DNA of 8,139 bases. Origin: Anaerolineaceae bacterium UBA5311. Lineage in GTDB: Bacteria > Chloroflexota > Anaerolineae > Anaerolineales > Anaerolineaceae. The notes below the pieces were generated by a model, which was not told the DNA's origin, ran no database searches, and saw nothing but the letters and a program-made list of their open reading frames with translations. This document shows, piece by piece, positions 1 to 6,450 of this stretch (position 1 is the stretch's first letter; each line of letters begins with the position of its first letter). Location of the stretch: NCBI GenBank assembly GCA_002411175.1, contig DHRN01000073.1:1-8139 (forward strand), read 5' to 3'. The translations under genes were made by a program, and so were the position numbers.

Positions 1-60
1 CACGGGCTTTTGAAACAGATATTTGCCAGGCACAGGGGTCAATCGAGGCAGATCCTGAAC
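1..60 (-). other. Downstream edge of the ABC/TIM-barrel operon; possible start of a further gene
   Basis: Just after the TAG of the TIM-barrel gene, the minus strand stays open to the window edge in that same frame (about 20 codons, reading VQDLPRLTPVPGKYLFQKPV). TTG and GTG codons could start a new gene, with a weak AGGAT about 10 nt before the TTG. There is no ATG and no hairpin terminator, so the operon may continue to the left. The segment is too short to call a gene, and I do not recognise the peptide. Confidence 0.2.
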
Positions 61-849
61 CTACTTATCGCCAAACATTTCGTACAAAATCGGGACTTGC
101 TGCCGTAGGGCATCGGGTTCGGTCCGCCAGCAGAAGACATCCCCCACACCTCCATATTCAAAAGCGACAATATCCGGTTCGTGCCAGGCACCAGAACGGA
201 TTTGACTGGCAGCCCACTCGACTATATGCCAGTCATGAGGCTGCAGCTCGAAATGGTCAGTTTGGTGACCGGCATACTTGCGAATACCGGTAATATGCAG
301 TTCACGAAGACGATCGAGCGGCAACAAACTGACGTATTCCTGGTAACCAATGCCCAACCTTGTGGCGCTTATCTGAGCGTGAGAGAGGTCCAGTAATAAG
401 CCGACGTCATTATTCACCAAAAATTTGTTGATTAACCCCGGGTCGGAAGCTATTTCAAGTTCGGGGAGCATCGGGTGCCAGGGTAAGTTCTCAGCAATCA
501 CTTTTCTGGAGGGAATTTTACGGCGTAAAATTTCGAGGTCAGCTTCCCACCTCGACAATACTGATTTTGCAGAATCTGTTTTGTCTTTCTTCCGGCTAGG
601 GAGGTTGGAAAGGTGAGTATTAAGATAAATTGTGTCGGTTTTTTCAAACATCCGTTTGATCAGATCAAAATTCAATCTTTGAATACTGCCGGAACCCAGC
701 TCAATATCGAAATGAATATAAACCGGACCCAACTCCAGAGCAGGATTGACCAAACCTTCCCATTCCGGGCATTTAAGCAAATCGACCCGCACCTGGTTAG
801 TTTCGATCAGATTTTTGAGTGGGGTCGAGTAATTAACTGCTAATTTCAT
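61..849 (-). CDS. TIM-barrel protein resembling the DUF692/MNIO metalloenzyme family
   Basis: This 262-residue protein has no signal peptide or membrane segment and should be a cytoplasmic TIM barrel. Potential metal-binding residues sit where barrel strands end: H46 (YIHFDIELGSG), H79 (NTHLS), E120-N121 (IAENLPW), D154 and H157 (LLLDLSHAQISA), H185 (LRELHITG), D198-H199, H205 and E231 (FEYGG). The order HxxxxxG, HL, EN, LLLD, LPLDRLxELHI, DH, W and a late E matches what I recall of DUF692 (MNIO) enzymes such as MbnB and TglH, which use two or three iron ions to oxidise peptide cysteines. Length is close to that family's usual 270-300. Its ATG lies 2 nt after the stop of ABC subunit B with no good ribosome site, so it is probably translated by coupling. 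No MNIO partner protein or precursor peptide is in view. A sugar-phosphate isomerase/epimerase-type barrel is the main alternative; substrate unknown. Confidence 0.6.
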   Translation of the reverse strand: MKLAVNYSTPLKNLIETNQVRVDLLKCPEWEGLVNPALELGPVYIHFDIELGSGSIQRLNFDLIKRMFEKTDTIYLNTHLSNLPSRKKDKTDSAKSVLSRWEADLEILRRKIPSRKVIAENLPWHPMLPELEIASDPGLINKFLVNNDVGLLLDLSHAQISATRLGIGYQEYVSLLPLDRLRELHITGIRKYAGHQTDHFELQPHDWHIVEWAASQIRSGAWHEPDIVAFEYGGVGDVFCWRTEPDALRQQVPILYEMFGDK

Positions 850-851
850 GT

Positions 852-2681
852 CTATACAGGGTTTTCAAGCCCGCCAATATCGGCGAATGGGTCCAGCTTA
901 GCCTCGAGATCGTGTCGGAATTGCTTGGTATAGAGGTTGTAATAAAGACCGCGATTACGGATCAGGCTGTCGTGGTTGCCGGATTCCGCAATTTGTCCGT
1001 CCTCGATCACAAAAATCTGGTCAGCGGATTTAATTGTCGAAAGGCGGTGTGCGATAATGAAACTGGTTCGTCCGGTCATCAACTGGTGCATGCCTTTTTG
1101 GATCAATGCTTCTGTTAAGGTGTCTACAGAGCTGGTGGCTTCATCCATGATGAAAATATCGGGGTCAGATAATAGCGCCCTGGCAATACTGATCAACTGT
1201 TTTTGACCAACCGAGAGCTGGTTACCACCTTCACCAACATCTGAGTCGTACCCTTTTTCAAACCTGACGATGAACTCATGCGCGCCCGCCAGTTTAGCGG
1301 CTTGTTCGATTTCTTCATCGGTTGCGTCCAGACGACCGTAGCGCAAGTTTTCACGAATGCTGCCAGAAAAAAGATGAGGAATCTGCAACACAACACCGAT
1401 GCGCGACTGGATATCTTCCAGCGCATATTCCAGGTAATCGTGCCCGGCAATGCGGATAGTCCCTGAAGTGGGCTCATAGAAGCGCCCAAGCAGATTCACG
1501 ATGGTCGTTTTGCCGCCGCCGGTTGTACCGACCAGGGCGATCCTTTCCCCTTGTGGAATCTTGAAGCTCAGATTTTGAATCACCGGTTCGCCGTCTTCGT
1601 AGTGGAAAGAGACGTTTTCAAACTCAACATCACCCACCAGAGATTCCACCGGAACCAGGTTCTCGAGGTTGTGAATTTCGGGCTCGGTTTCCAGCAGAGA
1701 GAAAACCCTTTCAGATGAAGCAACAGCGTTTTGCATTTCGGCATAAACCCGTGCCAGGTCCTGGATAGGCCACAAAATGTGCATAATATAGGAAATGAAA
1801 GCCTGGAGCGTTCCAACAGTGAGGGTAGTGTTGCCTACCATTACTCCGCCGCGCCAGAGGATCAGAACAAGTGAAATCGCGCTGATGGTCTGAATGGTTG
1901 GCAGGTAAAGCGCGGACAAGAAGCCAGCCCGATAACTCTCTCTGAACATATCCGTCGAGAGGACTTTGAATTCCTTCAAGTTTTTGTCTTCCCGCAAGAG
2001 GGCTTTGACCACACGGACGCCGGTGATATTCTCGTTCAGAGCAGCGGTCATCTTCGAATTTGCCTTGCGCGACTGGCGATAGTGGTAATAGATCTTCACC
2101 CGGAACTTAAAAGAGATAAAGACCATTAACGGCAGCGAAAGGGTCACAATCAATGCCAGTTGGGTGTTCAGCTGGAGCATGTAAAAGATCGCGAAACCAA
2201 TATTGGTCACTGCCCAGAGTGTATCGACAATCCCCCAGGTCAGTAATTCACCCATCTTCTCAGTGTCAGATGTCACCCGGGACATAATCCAGCCAATGGG
2301 GGTCTTGGAGAAGTACGAGAGCGAGAGTTTCTGAAGATGGTTGAACAGATTTTTGCGCAAATCATAGCGCAGACGTTCGCCCTGCACACCAACACTGAAC
2401 ATCATTACGAAAAATGCGACCATCTGCCCCAAAACCACGAAACCGTAGTTGTAGAACAGGCGGATCAAAGCACTGACATCGTTGGCTATGATGCCTTCAT
2501 CGATGATGCGTTTATTCAGGATCGCAAAATAAGCATCAAGCCAGGACACAACTGCAATTGACAGGATGCCCAGAATCATGGTCATCTTGTAAGGCTTGAG
2601 CAGCTTTAACAGACGACCAAGAACGCCGCTTTGCAGGTTGACTTCGTCGTCTAACTCGTTTTCATCATAAAAGGTCGACAC
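852..2681 (-). CDS. ABC exporter half-transporter B, catalytic subunit of a heterodimer
   Basis: This 609-residue fusion has a six-helix membrane domain (about residues 30-315) followed by an ATPase domain (about 350-590) and is a type IV ABC exporter. Visible motifs are Walker A GTTGGGKT (385-392), Q-loop Q433, signature LSVGQ (489-493, a Val replacing the third-position Gly), Walker B IFIMDE with catalytic E514, D-loop SSVD and switch H545. It therefore carries the active Walker B but a weakened signature, the counterpart of subunit A. I chose the GTG at 2681 because AAGAGG lies 9 nt before it; an upstream ATG at 2729 would add 16 residues inside gene A and lacks support. The GTG overlaps the end of gene A by 17 bp, so the two are coupled. 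The family includes BmrD, LmrD and TM288, which export drugs, lipids or peptides; there is no C39 peptidase domain. Substrate unknown. Confidence 0.93.
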   Translation of the reverse strand: MSTFYDENELDDEVNLQSGVLGRLLKLLKPYKMTMILGILSIAVVSWLDAYFAILNKRIIDEGIIANDVSALIRLFYNYGFVVLGQMVAFFVMMFSVGVQGERLRYDLRKNLFNHLQKLSLSYFSKTPIGWIMSRVTSDTEKMGELLTWGIVDTLWAVTNIGFAIFYMLQLNTQLALIVTLSLPLMVFISFKFRVKIYYHYRQSRKANSKMTAALNENITGVRVVKALLREDKNLKEFKVLSTDMFRESYRAGFLSALYLPTIQTISAISLVLILWRGGVMVGNTTLTVGTLQAFISYIMHILWPIQDLARVYAEMQNAVASSERVFSLLETEPEIHNLENLVPVESLVGDVEFENVSFHYEDGEPVIQNLSFKIPQGERIALVGTTGGGKTTIVNLLGRFYEPTSGTIRIAGHDYLEYALEDIQSRIGVVLQIPHLFSGSIRENLRYGRLDATDEEIEQAAKLAGAHEFIVRFEKGYDSDVGEGGNQLSVGQKQLISIARALLSDPDIFIMDEATSSVDTLTEALIQKGMHQLMTGRTSFIIAHRLSTIKSADQIFVIEDGQIAESGNHDSLIRNRGLYYNLYTKQFRHDLEAKLDPFADIGGLENPV

Positions 2682-4488
2682 GTTCAATTTCCTCTTGCAG
2701 GGCACTATCGATCCGAGCCTGGATCTCATAGATGTCCTGATACATACCAGGTTGGTTCACCAATTCGTCATGATTGCCCTTCTGCACGATCCTGCCCTCA
2801 TCGAAAACCAGGACCTGGTCAGCGTTCATGATGCTCTGGATGCGGTGGGCTATGATGAAAGTGGTGCGGTTTGCCATCAAACCTTCCAAGGCAGACCTGA
2901 TCTGAACCTCGGTTTCCATATCCACAGAGGACGTAGAGTCATCCATAATCAGGATGCGTGGGTTGATCAGCAGTGTACGGGCGATCGCAAGCCGTTGTTT
3001 TTGACCTCCGGAAAGGGTCACGCCGCGTTCGCCGACCTTGGTGTCGTAGCCATCCTTGAATTCAAGAATCACATCGTGAATGGCAGCTTCCCTGGCAGCC
3101 TCTAAAATTTCTTCTTCGCTGACTTCGCGGTGGACGCCATAGGTAATATTCTCACGGATCGAAGTGGAGAAAAGGAAAGGCTCTTGTTCTACGATGCCTA
3201 TTTGCGAGCGTAAAAATTCGAGTGAATACTCATTCAAATTGACGCCATCGAGCAAAATTTGCCCTGAAGTCACCTCATAAAATCGAGGTAACAAATTAAC
3301 CAGGGAGGTTTTTCCCGAGCCGGTGGATCCGAGCAGGGCGATGACCTCGCCGGCTTCACAGCTGAAGCTGACATCCTCAAGCACGGGTTGGTTTTCTTCG
3401 TACTGGAAGCAAACATTTTCGAAGGCGATCTTCCCCTTGATGCCATCTTCCGGATGGAAGGTGCAGGAGGTCATGTCTTCTTCGTTGGCTTTGAGGATGG
3501 TGGTAACGCGACCCAGCGATACAAAGGTGCGGGATGTGTCGATTATCAGACGACCGAGGTTGCGGATTGGCCAGATTAACCAGCCGAGCAAGCCGATAAA
3601 AGTCATAAACTGACCCATGCTCATGGCGTTGTTGATCACCATCATGGCAGCGGTGTAGCTGCTGCCGATAGTCTGAGCTGAACAGATGATATCGGTGAGG
3701 GGCCAAAACAGGCTGTGCATCCAGATGAATTTCTTGCCCAGTCGGAATTTCTCACGGTTGTCTTTGTCGAATTTCTCGATTTCATAATCCTGCCGGGCAA
3801 ATGCCTTGACGACGCGCACACCGCTGAGGTTTTCCTGGAGGTCGGTTGAGAGCAGCGCCCCTTGTTCCTGGTAGGCTTCGTATGCCTTTGAGAGCGCTTT
3901 GAAGAAGAACATTGAGACAACTAAAACGATTGGGATGATGATGATTGAGATCAGGGCAAGGCGCAGATCAATGCGTGCGATCGCGATGAATGTGATGATG
4001 AAAATCATCAGGATACGCCCAATGCCGATCGCCTGGTCTGAGAAGAACCTCCTGATTGTATCGACATCCGACGTGGCGCGTTCGAGCAGATCGCCGGTTT
4101 TCGCTTCAGAGTGATAGCTGTAGGGCAGGCGTTGAATATGGTCGAAAAGGTAATCGCGCAAACGCCGGGTTGAATTTTCGGCTGTAAAATTTGCCATCCA
4201 GCTTGCCATGAAGCTTGAGAGAGCCTGCAGGACGATCAGCGAACCGAAACTCAGGGCGGAGAGCACCAGGTTTTGACCAGCCACGCCTTCGGTTAAAATG
4301 CGGTCGACGAAGTCGCCCAGGTATAGGTACATCCCCGTTCGGGCAAGGGCTGCGAGGGTGGTGAATAGGTTGGCGATCAGGAAGTTAAAGTGATAACCCG
4401 TCATTAAATGCCAGAGGGCTGCTAGTTTATTGTCGCTGGCAACCGTGGAAATATTAATTTCTCTATAAGCCTTCGTTGTACTTTTCAT
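2665..4488 (-). CDS. ABC exporter half-transporter A, degenerate-site subunit of a heterodimer
   Basis: This 607-residue protein has a six-helix membrane domain (helices near 34-58, 80-100, 153-197 and 263-310) and an ATPase domain (about 353-590). Motifs are Walker A GSTGSGKT (387-394), Q-loop Q435, an intact LSGGQ (492-496), Walker B ILIMDD (512-517) and switch H548. D517 stands where the catalytic Glu should be, as in BmrC, LmrC and TM287. Its ATP site pairs with the altered LSVGQ of subunit B and should hydrolyse poorly, while its good signature completes B's active site. Gene order (degenerate subunit first) matches bmrC-bmrD. I chose ATG 4488: a GTG at 4521 would lengthen it by 11 residues but falls within a few bases of the predicted transcription start. 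The ribosome site is unclear (AAGGA 18 nt away, GAGAG directly adjacent), so the start is the least certain point. Confidence 0.92.
   Translation of the reverse strand: MKSTTKAYREINISTVASDNKLAALWHLMTGYHFNFLIANLFTTLAALARTGMYLYLGDFVDRILTEGVAGQNLVLSALSFGSLIVLQALSSFMASWMANFTAENSTRRLRDYLFDHIQRLPYSYHSEAKTGDLLERATSDVDTIRRFFSDQAIGIGRILMIFIITFIAIARIDLRLALISIIIIPIVLVVSMFFFKALSKAYEAYQEQGALLSTDLQENLSGVRVVKAFARQDYEIEKFDKDNREKFRLGKKFIWMHSLFWPLTDIICSAQTIGSSYTAAMMVINNAMSMGQFMTFIGLLGWLIWPIRNLGRLIIDTSRTFVSLGRVTTILKANEEDMTSCTFHPEDGIKGKIAFENVCFQYEENQPVLEDVSFSCEAGEVIALLGSTGSGKTSLVNLLPRFYEVTSGQILLDGVNLNEYSLEFLRSQIGIVEQEPFLFSTSIRENITYGVHREVSEEEILEAAREAAIHDVILEFKDGYDTKVGERGVTLSGGQKQRLAIARTLLINPRILIMDDSTSSVDMETEVQIRSALEGLMANRTTFIIAHRIQSIMNADQVLVFDEGRIVQKGNHDELVNQPGMYQDIYEIQARIDSALQEEIERVDLL
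2691..2696 (-). promoter_or_regulatory. Ribosome binding site that sets the GTG start of ABC subunit B
   Basis: AAGAGG on the minus strand lies 9 nt before the GTG at 2681, inside the last codons of ABC subunit A. It is the main reason for preferring the GTG over the upstream in-frame ATG at 2729. Confidence 0.7.
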
Positions 4489-4635
4489 CTCTCGTTTTGT
4501 GCTGTTTCCTTCGGCAAACACGAAGATGAAGTATACACCCGGGTAAAACGCGGGTCAATAAAAAATTACAATTTCTCACTATTTTCAGAGTGATGTCGGC
4601 ACCAGATATGTGGTGAATTTTAAGGTTTTTTTATG
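4489..4635 (-). other. Intergenic region between the hydrolase and ABC genes
   Basis: Apart from the promoter at 4530-4558, the region holds two short inverted repeats: CACCA/TGGTG (4600-4604 with 4611-4615) and TCACT/AGTGA (4576-4580 with 4589-4593). The second is followed on the minus strand, about 10 nt later, by a T-rich run near 4566-4560. Together they could weakly terminate the hydrolase transcript, but both stems have only 5 bp and neither is a textbook terminator. Confidence 0.3.
4530..4558 (-). promoter_or_regulatory. Sigma70-type promoter of the ABC/TIM-barrel operon
   Basis: On the minus strand, TTGACC (4558-4553) and TATACT (4535-4530) are separated by exactly 17 nt, a near-consensus housekeeping promoter. 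Transcription should begin near 4524-4522, giving a leader of about 35 nt before the ATG at 4488. The spacer contains ACCCGGGT, a perfect 8-bp palindrome, and GTATAC overlaps the -10 element; a repressor could bind there, but this is a guess from symmetry alone. It is the only strong promoter seen for the three-gene operon. Confidence 0.72.
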
Positions 4636-5391
4636 CTAAGAGAGGCTGACTGAATTGTGGTTGAAAAAACGTTCTGCGTAAGCAAAAACCTGCTCGCTCT
4701 CGTTGCCCAGGAGCATCACGTGTGGCGAATTTTCCATGACGATCAATTCTTTTTGCTGTGATGAGATTGACCCGAAGATCTTTTCTCCGGTTTCCAGGCT
4801 GACAGTTTTGTCCGCCTTGCTGATTACAATCAGTGTTGGTTGGGTCACTTTTGGCATGCTGCGGGTGACTTCTTTTTGCAGTTTTCGCAGCTGGATGGCT
4901 CCACGCAGGGGATAGACGTTGTAGCCTTTCCAGTCTGTATCATCTTTTTTGTGACTTTTGTCAAGATATTTTTTAAAGAACTGTAACAAGTATGCCCAAC
5001 GTATGTTGCGCACGACCAACGCCGGTGAGAAGAGCATCAAACCGGCAACGTCCGGAAACTCCGCTGCCACTTGAAGGCAGAGCAGCGCACCCATGGATTC
5101 ACCACCCAGCCAGACCTGGTCGCAAGTCTCGCGAAGGACATGGGCTGCGTTGCAAACTTCCTGGTACCAGTCCTGCCATTTAACGGCATTGAGATCGTCG
5201 GGGTGGCTGTCATGACCAGGCAGCAAGGGGGCGGAAACGGTGTAGCCCTGCTGGTGCAGCTTCTCAGCCAGGGCTCTCACCTCGGTCGTGGTGGCAGTGA
5301 AGCCGTGCACGAGCACGAAACCGGTTTTGTTACCCGGGAGCAGAAAGCTCGAACCGTCGAGGTTTGGTTTGACAATATATTGATTATTCAT
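4636..5391 (-). CDS. Alpha/beta hydrolase, Est30-like carboxylesterase or monoacylglycerol lipase
   Basis: This 251-residue cytoplasmic alpha/beta hydrolase resembles the thermostable esterase Est30 and monoacylglycerol lipases (COG1647 type) in both size and motifs. The oxyanion-loop motif HGF is at 29-31, the nucleophile elbow GESMG places Ser99 as the nucleophile, Asp194 in ISKADKTV is the likely acid, and His224 in SPHVMLLG completes the triad. Residues 125-180, between strand 6 and the acid, form a short helical lid rich in Lys, Arg and Trp. Expected activity is hydrolysis of short or medium acyl esters or monoglycerides; the true substrate cannot be read. It starts with ATG after GGAGG only 3 nt away, which is tight. 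It follows the lipoprotein gene by 45 nt on the same strand and may be co-transcribed with it; it ends about 77 nt before the -35 of the ABC operon. Confidence 0.88.
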   Translation of the reverse strand: MNNQYIVKPNLDGSSFLLPGNKTGFVLVHGFTATTTEVRALAEKLHQQGYTVSAPLLPGHDSHPDDLNAVKWQDWYQEVCNAAHVLRETCDQVWLGGESMGALLCLQVAAEFPDVAGLMLFSPALVVRNIRWAYLLQFFKKYLDKSHKKDDTDWKGYNVYPLRGAIQLRKLQKEVTRSMPKVTQPTLIVISKADKTVSLETGEKIFGSISSQQKELIVMENSPHVMLLGNESEQVFAYAERFFNHNSVSLS

Positions 5392-5403
5392 TTCCCTCCA
5401 GTT

Positions 5404-5418
5404 ATCGGGATTTCCGAT
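5404..5418 (-). repeat. Short hairpin between the lipoprotein and hydrolase genes
   Basis: ATCGG and CCGAT form a perfect 5-bp stem with a 5-nt loop in the 45-nt gap. No T-run follows, so it does not look like a terminator; it may be chance or a mild processing or attenuation element. Confidence 0.25.
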
Positions 5419-5436
5419 GGTTGTTCCTGGCTAAGG

Positions 5437-6288
5437 TCAGTCCAGACTCCAATACTTCAATTCCGAAATCACAGTTTTGAAGTCTGTCGTACCGGAAGAT
5501 CTCGTGACAAAACCAAAGGTGCCTTCGCCATCGACGGCATCGTGCGTAATTGATCCGACCAATTGACCGTTGATGTAAAATTCAAAAGAATTATCCTCTG
5601 CAAGGATGCCGATGCGGTTGCTTTCGTGGGGCGGGTTCAAAGCCGTCGTGTTGGAATAAGAGACCAGGTCAACTGATTGATTGTTGCTTGTGTAGTAAGT
5701 GAAACCCCAGGTGCTGTCACAGGTCACACCGACATAGTAAAAATCGTGATTGCTGCTCAAACGGATTACGAGCCCAAACCTGTCTGGTCCGCTGCAATTG
5801 GGCATGGTGAAAGTGGTCTCAAAATAGCCGTTTTCCTGCTCAGGACGGACTGTATACCAACTGCTCCACCAAGGTGTGCCTTTGGATGTGTATTCGAGCT
5901 GATCATTGACCACTTTGGAAAGCAGGTAATCGTTCTCGAAGTCCCAGCGGGTCTGGTCAAAATCTTCCTGGAAATCAGGAGTTCCTGACCAGGGTTCTTC
6001 AGATAGCTCTGGAGTTGTCGTCGGAGGAACAGCTGCAGGCTGTGTTGGTTGTTGCGGTGTGGCAGGTTGCTGGATGGCGGTTTCTTCATCAGGGTAGGGG
6101 GTGATTGGCTCTTGTTCGACAGGAGCTTCCACCGTTTCGGTCTCCTCCACTGCGGTTTCGGCTCCCTGCGTCAGCAATACCGCGACCCTGGTCTGCACCA
6201 CGGGGTCTTGCGAAGGATCGATCTGCTGGGGGTAGTTGCAGGCAGCCAAAAACAGGATGAAAATTGTAGTGAGGGTAAATTTCTTCAT
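5437..6288 (-). CDS. Secreted lipoprotein with a concanavalin/LamG-like C-terminal domain
   Basis: This 283-residue protein begins MKKF and has a hydrophobic run ending in the lipobox LAAC, so Cys17 should be cleaved by signal peptidase II and lipidated. A VQTRVAVLLTQ-like helix at 32-41 and a low-complexity linker rich in Pro, Thr, Glu and Gln (about 42-100) act as a stalk. Residues 105-283 look like a beta-sandwich of the LamG/DUF1080 type: FQEDFD.TRWDF, alternating aromatic strands, FYYVGV, FEFYINGQLVG and a closing ISELKYWSL. Such domains bind glycans or sit beside them. C165 and C190 could form a disulfide. No catalytic residues of a glycosidase are recognisable, so a binding or surface role is more likely. 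The ATG has AAGGA 7 nt before it. The stalk style is familiar from Anaerolineae envelope proteins; the specific ligand is unknown. Confidence 0.8.
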   Translation of the reverse strand: MKKFTLTTIFILFLAACNYPQQIDPSQDPVVQTRVAVLLTQGAETAVEETETVEAPVEQEPITPYPDEETAIQQPATPQQPTQPAAVPPTTTPELSEEPWSGTPDFQEDFDQTRWDFENDYLLSKVVNDQLEYTSKGTPWWSSWYTVRPEQENGYFETTFTMPNCSGPDRFGLVIRLSSNHDFYYVGVTCDSTWGFTYYTSNNQSVDLVSYSNTTALNPPHESNRIGILAEDNSFEFYINGQLVGSITHDAVDGEGTFGFVTRSSGTTDFKTVISELKYWSLD

Positions 6289-6450
6289 AGTCGGATCCTT
6301 TTCATTTATGGGTCATGGTTGCAATTTCAGCGCCAATTCTTATGCTTTCACGTGCACAACTACTGGTTCCAAAAATGGTGTAAACTCAAACAGTATCTTT
6401 TTTTGAATGAGATGGTTAATTTTATTATATACAAGCGCAGGTGAATACAA
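6289..6450. other. Divergent intergenic region between the lipoprotein and oxoamine synthase genes
   Basis: This AT-rich gap carries the plus-strand promoter described separately and the AAGGA ribosome site of the lipoprotein. I found no convincing minus-strand promoter: TTGGCG with CATAAA is 20 nt apart and TTGCAA with CATAAA only 8. Overlapping palindromes CACGTG and GTGCAC near 6350-6357 could be an operator, without further support. Confidence 0.4.
6403..6431 (+). promoter_or_regulatory. Putative promoter of the oxoamine synthase gene
   Basis: TTGAAT (6403-6408) and TATATA (6426-6431) are 17 nt apart. Transcription would begin near 6438, leaving a leader of only about 12-14 nt that starts almost on the AGGTG ribosome site (6439-6443, 7 nt before the ATG). 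The AT-rich context makes chance matches likelier than for the ABC promoter. Confidence 0.5.

Noticed and set aside
2682..2729. N-terminal extension of ABC subunit B from an ATG at 2729
   Set aside because: The 16 extra residues lie wholly inside gene A, are basic and unlike exporter N-termini, and a well-spaced AAGAGG points to the GTG at 2681.
2695..3105. 136-codon open frame on the plus strand
   Set aside because: It lies antisense to the ATPase domain of ABC subunit A, has no recognisable domain, and is best explained as a mirror of that gene's codon pattern.
852..4488. Bacteriocin exporter with a C39 peptidase domain
   Set aside because: Both half-transporters begin almost directly with the membrane domain; there is no N-terminal Cys protease domain.
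4576..4615. Rho-independent terminator after the hydrolase
   Set aside because: Two 5-bp stems are present, but the T-run lies about 10 nt from the nearer stem, so it is recorded only as a weak possibility in the intergenic entry.
5071..5553. 160-codon open frame on the plus strand
   Set aside because: It runs antisense across the hydrolase start, the gap and the lipoprotein end; a real gene would not share codon structure with two others.
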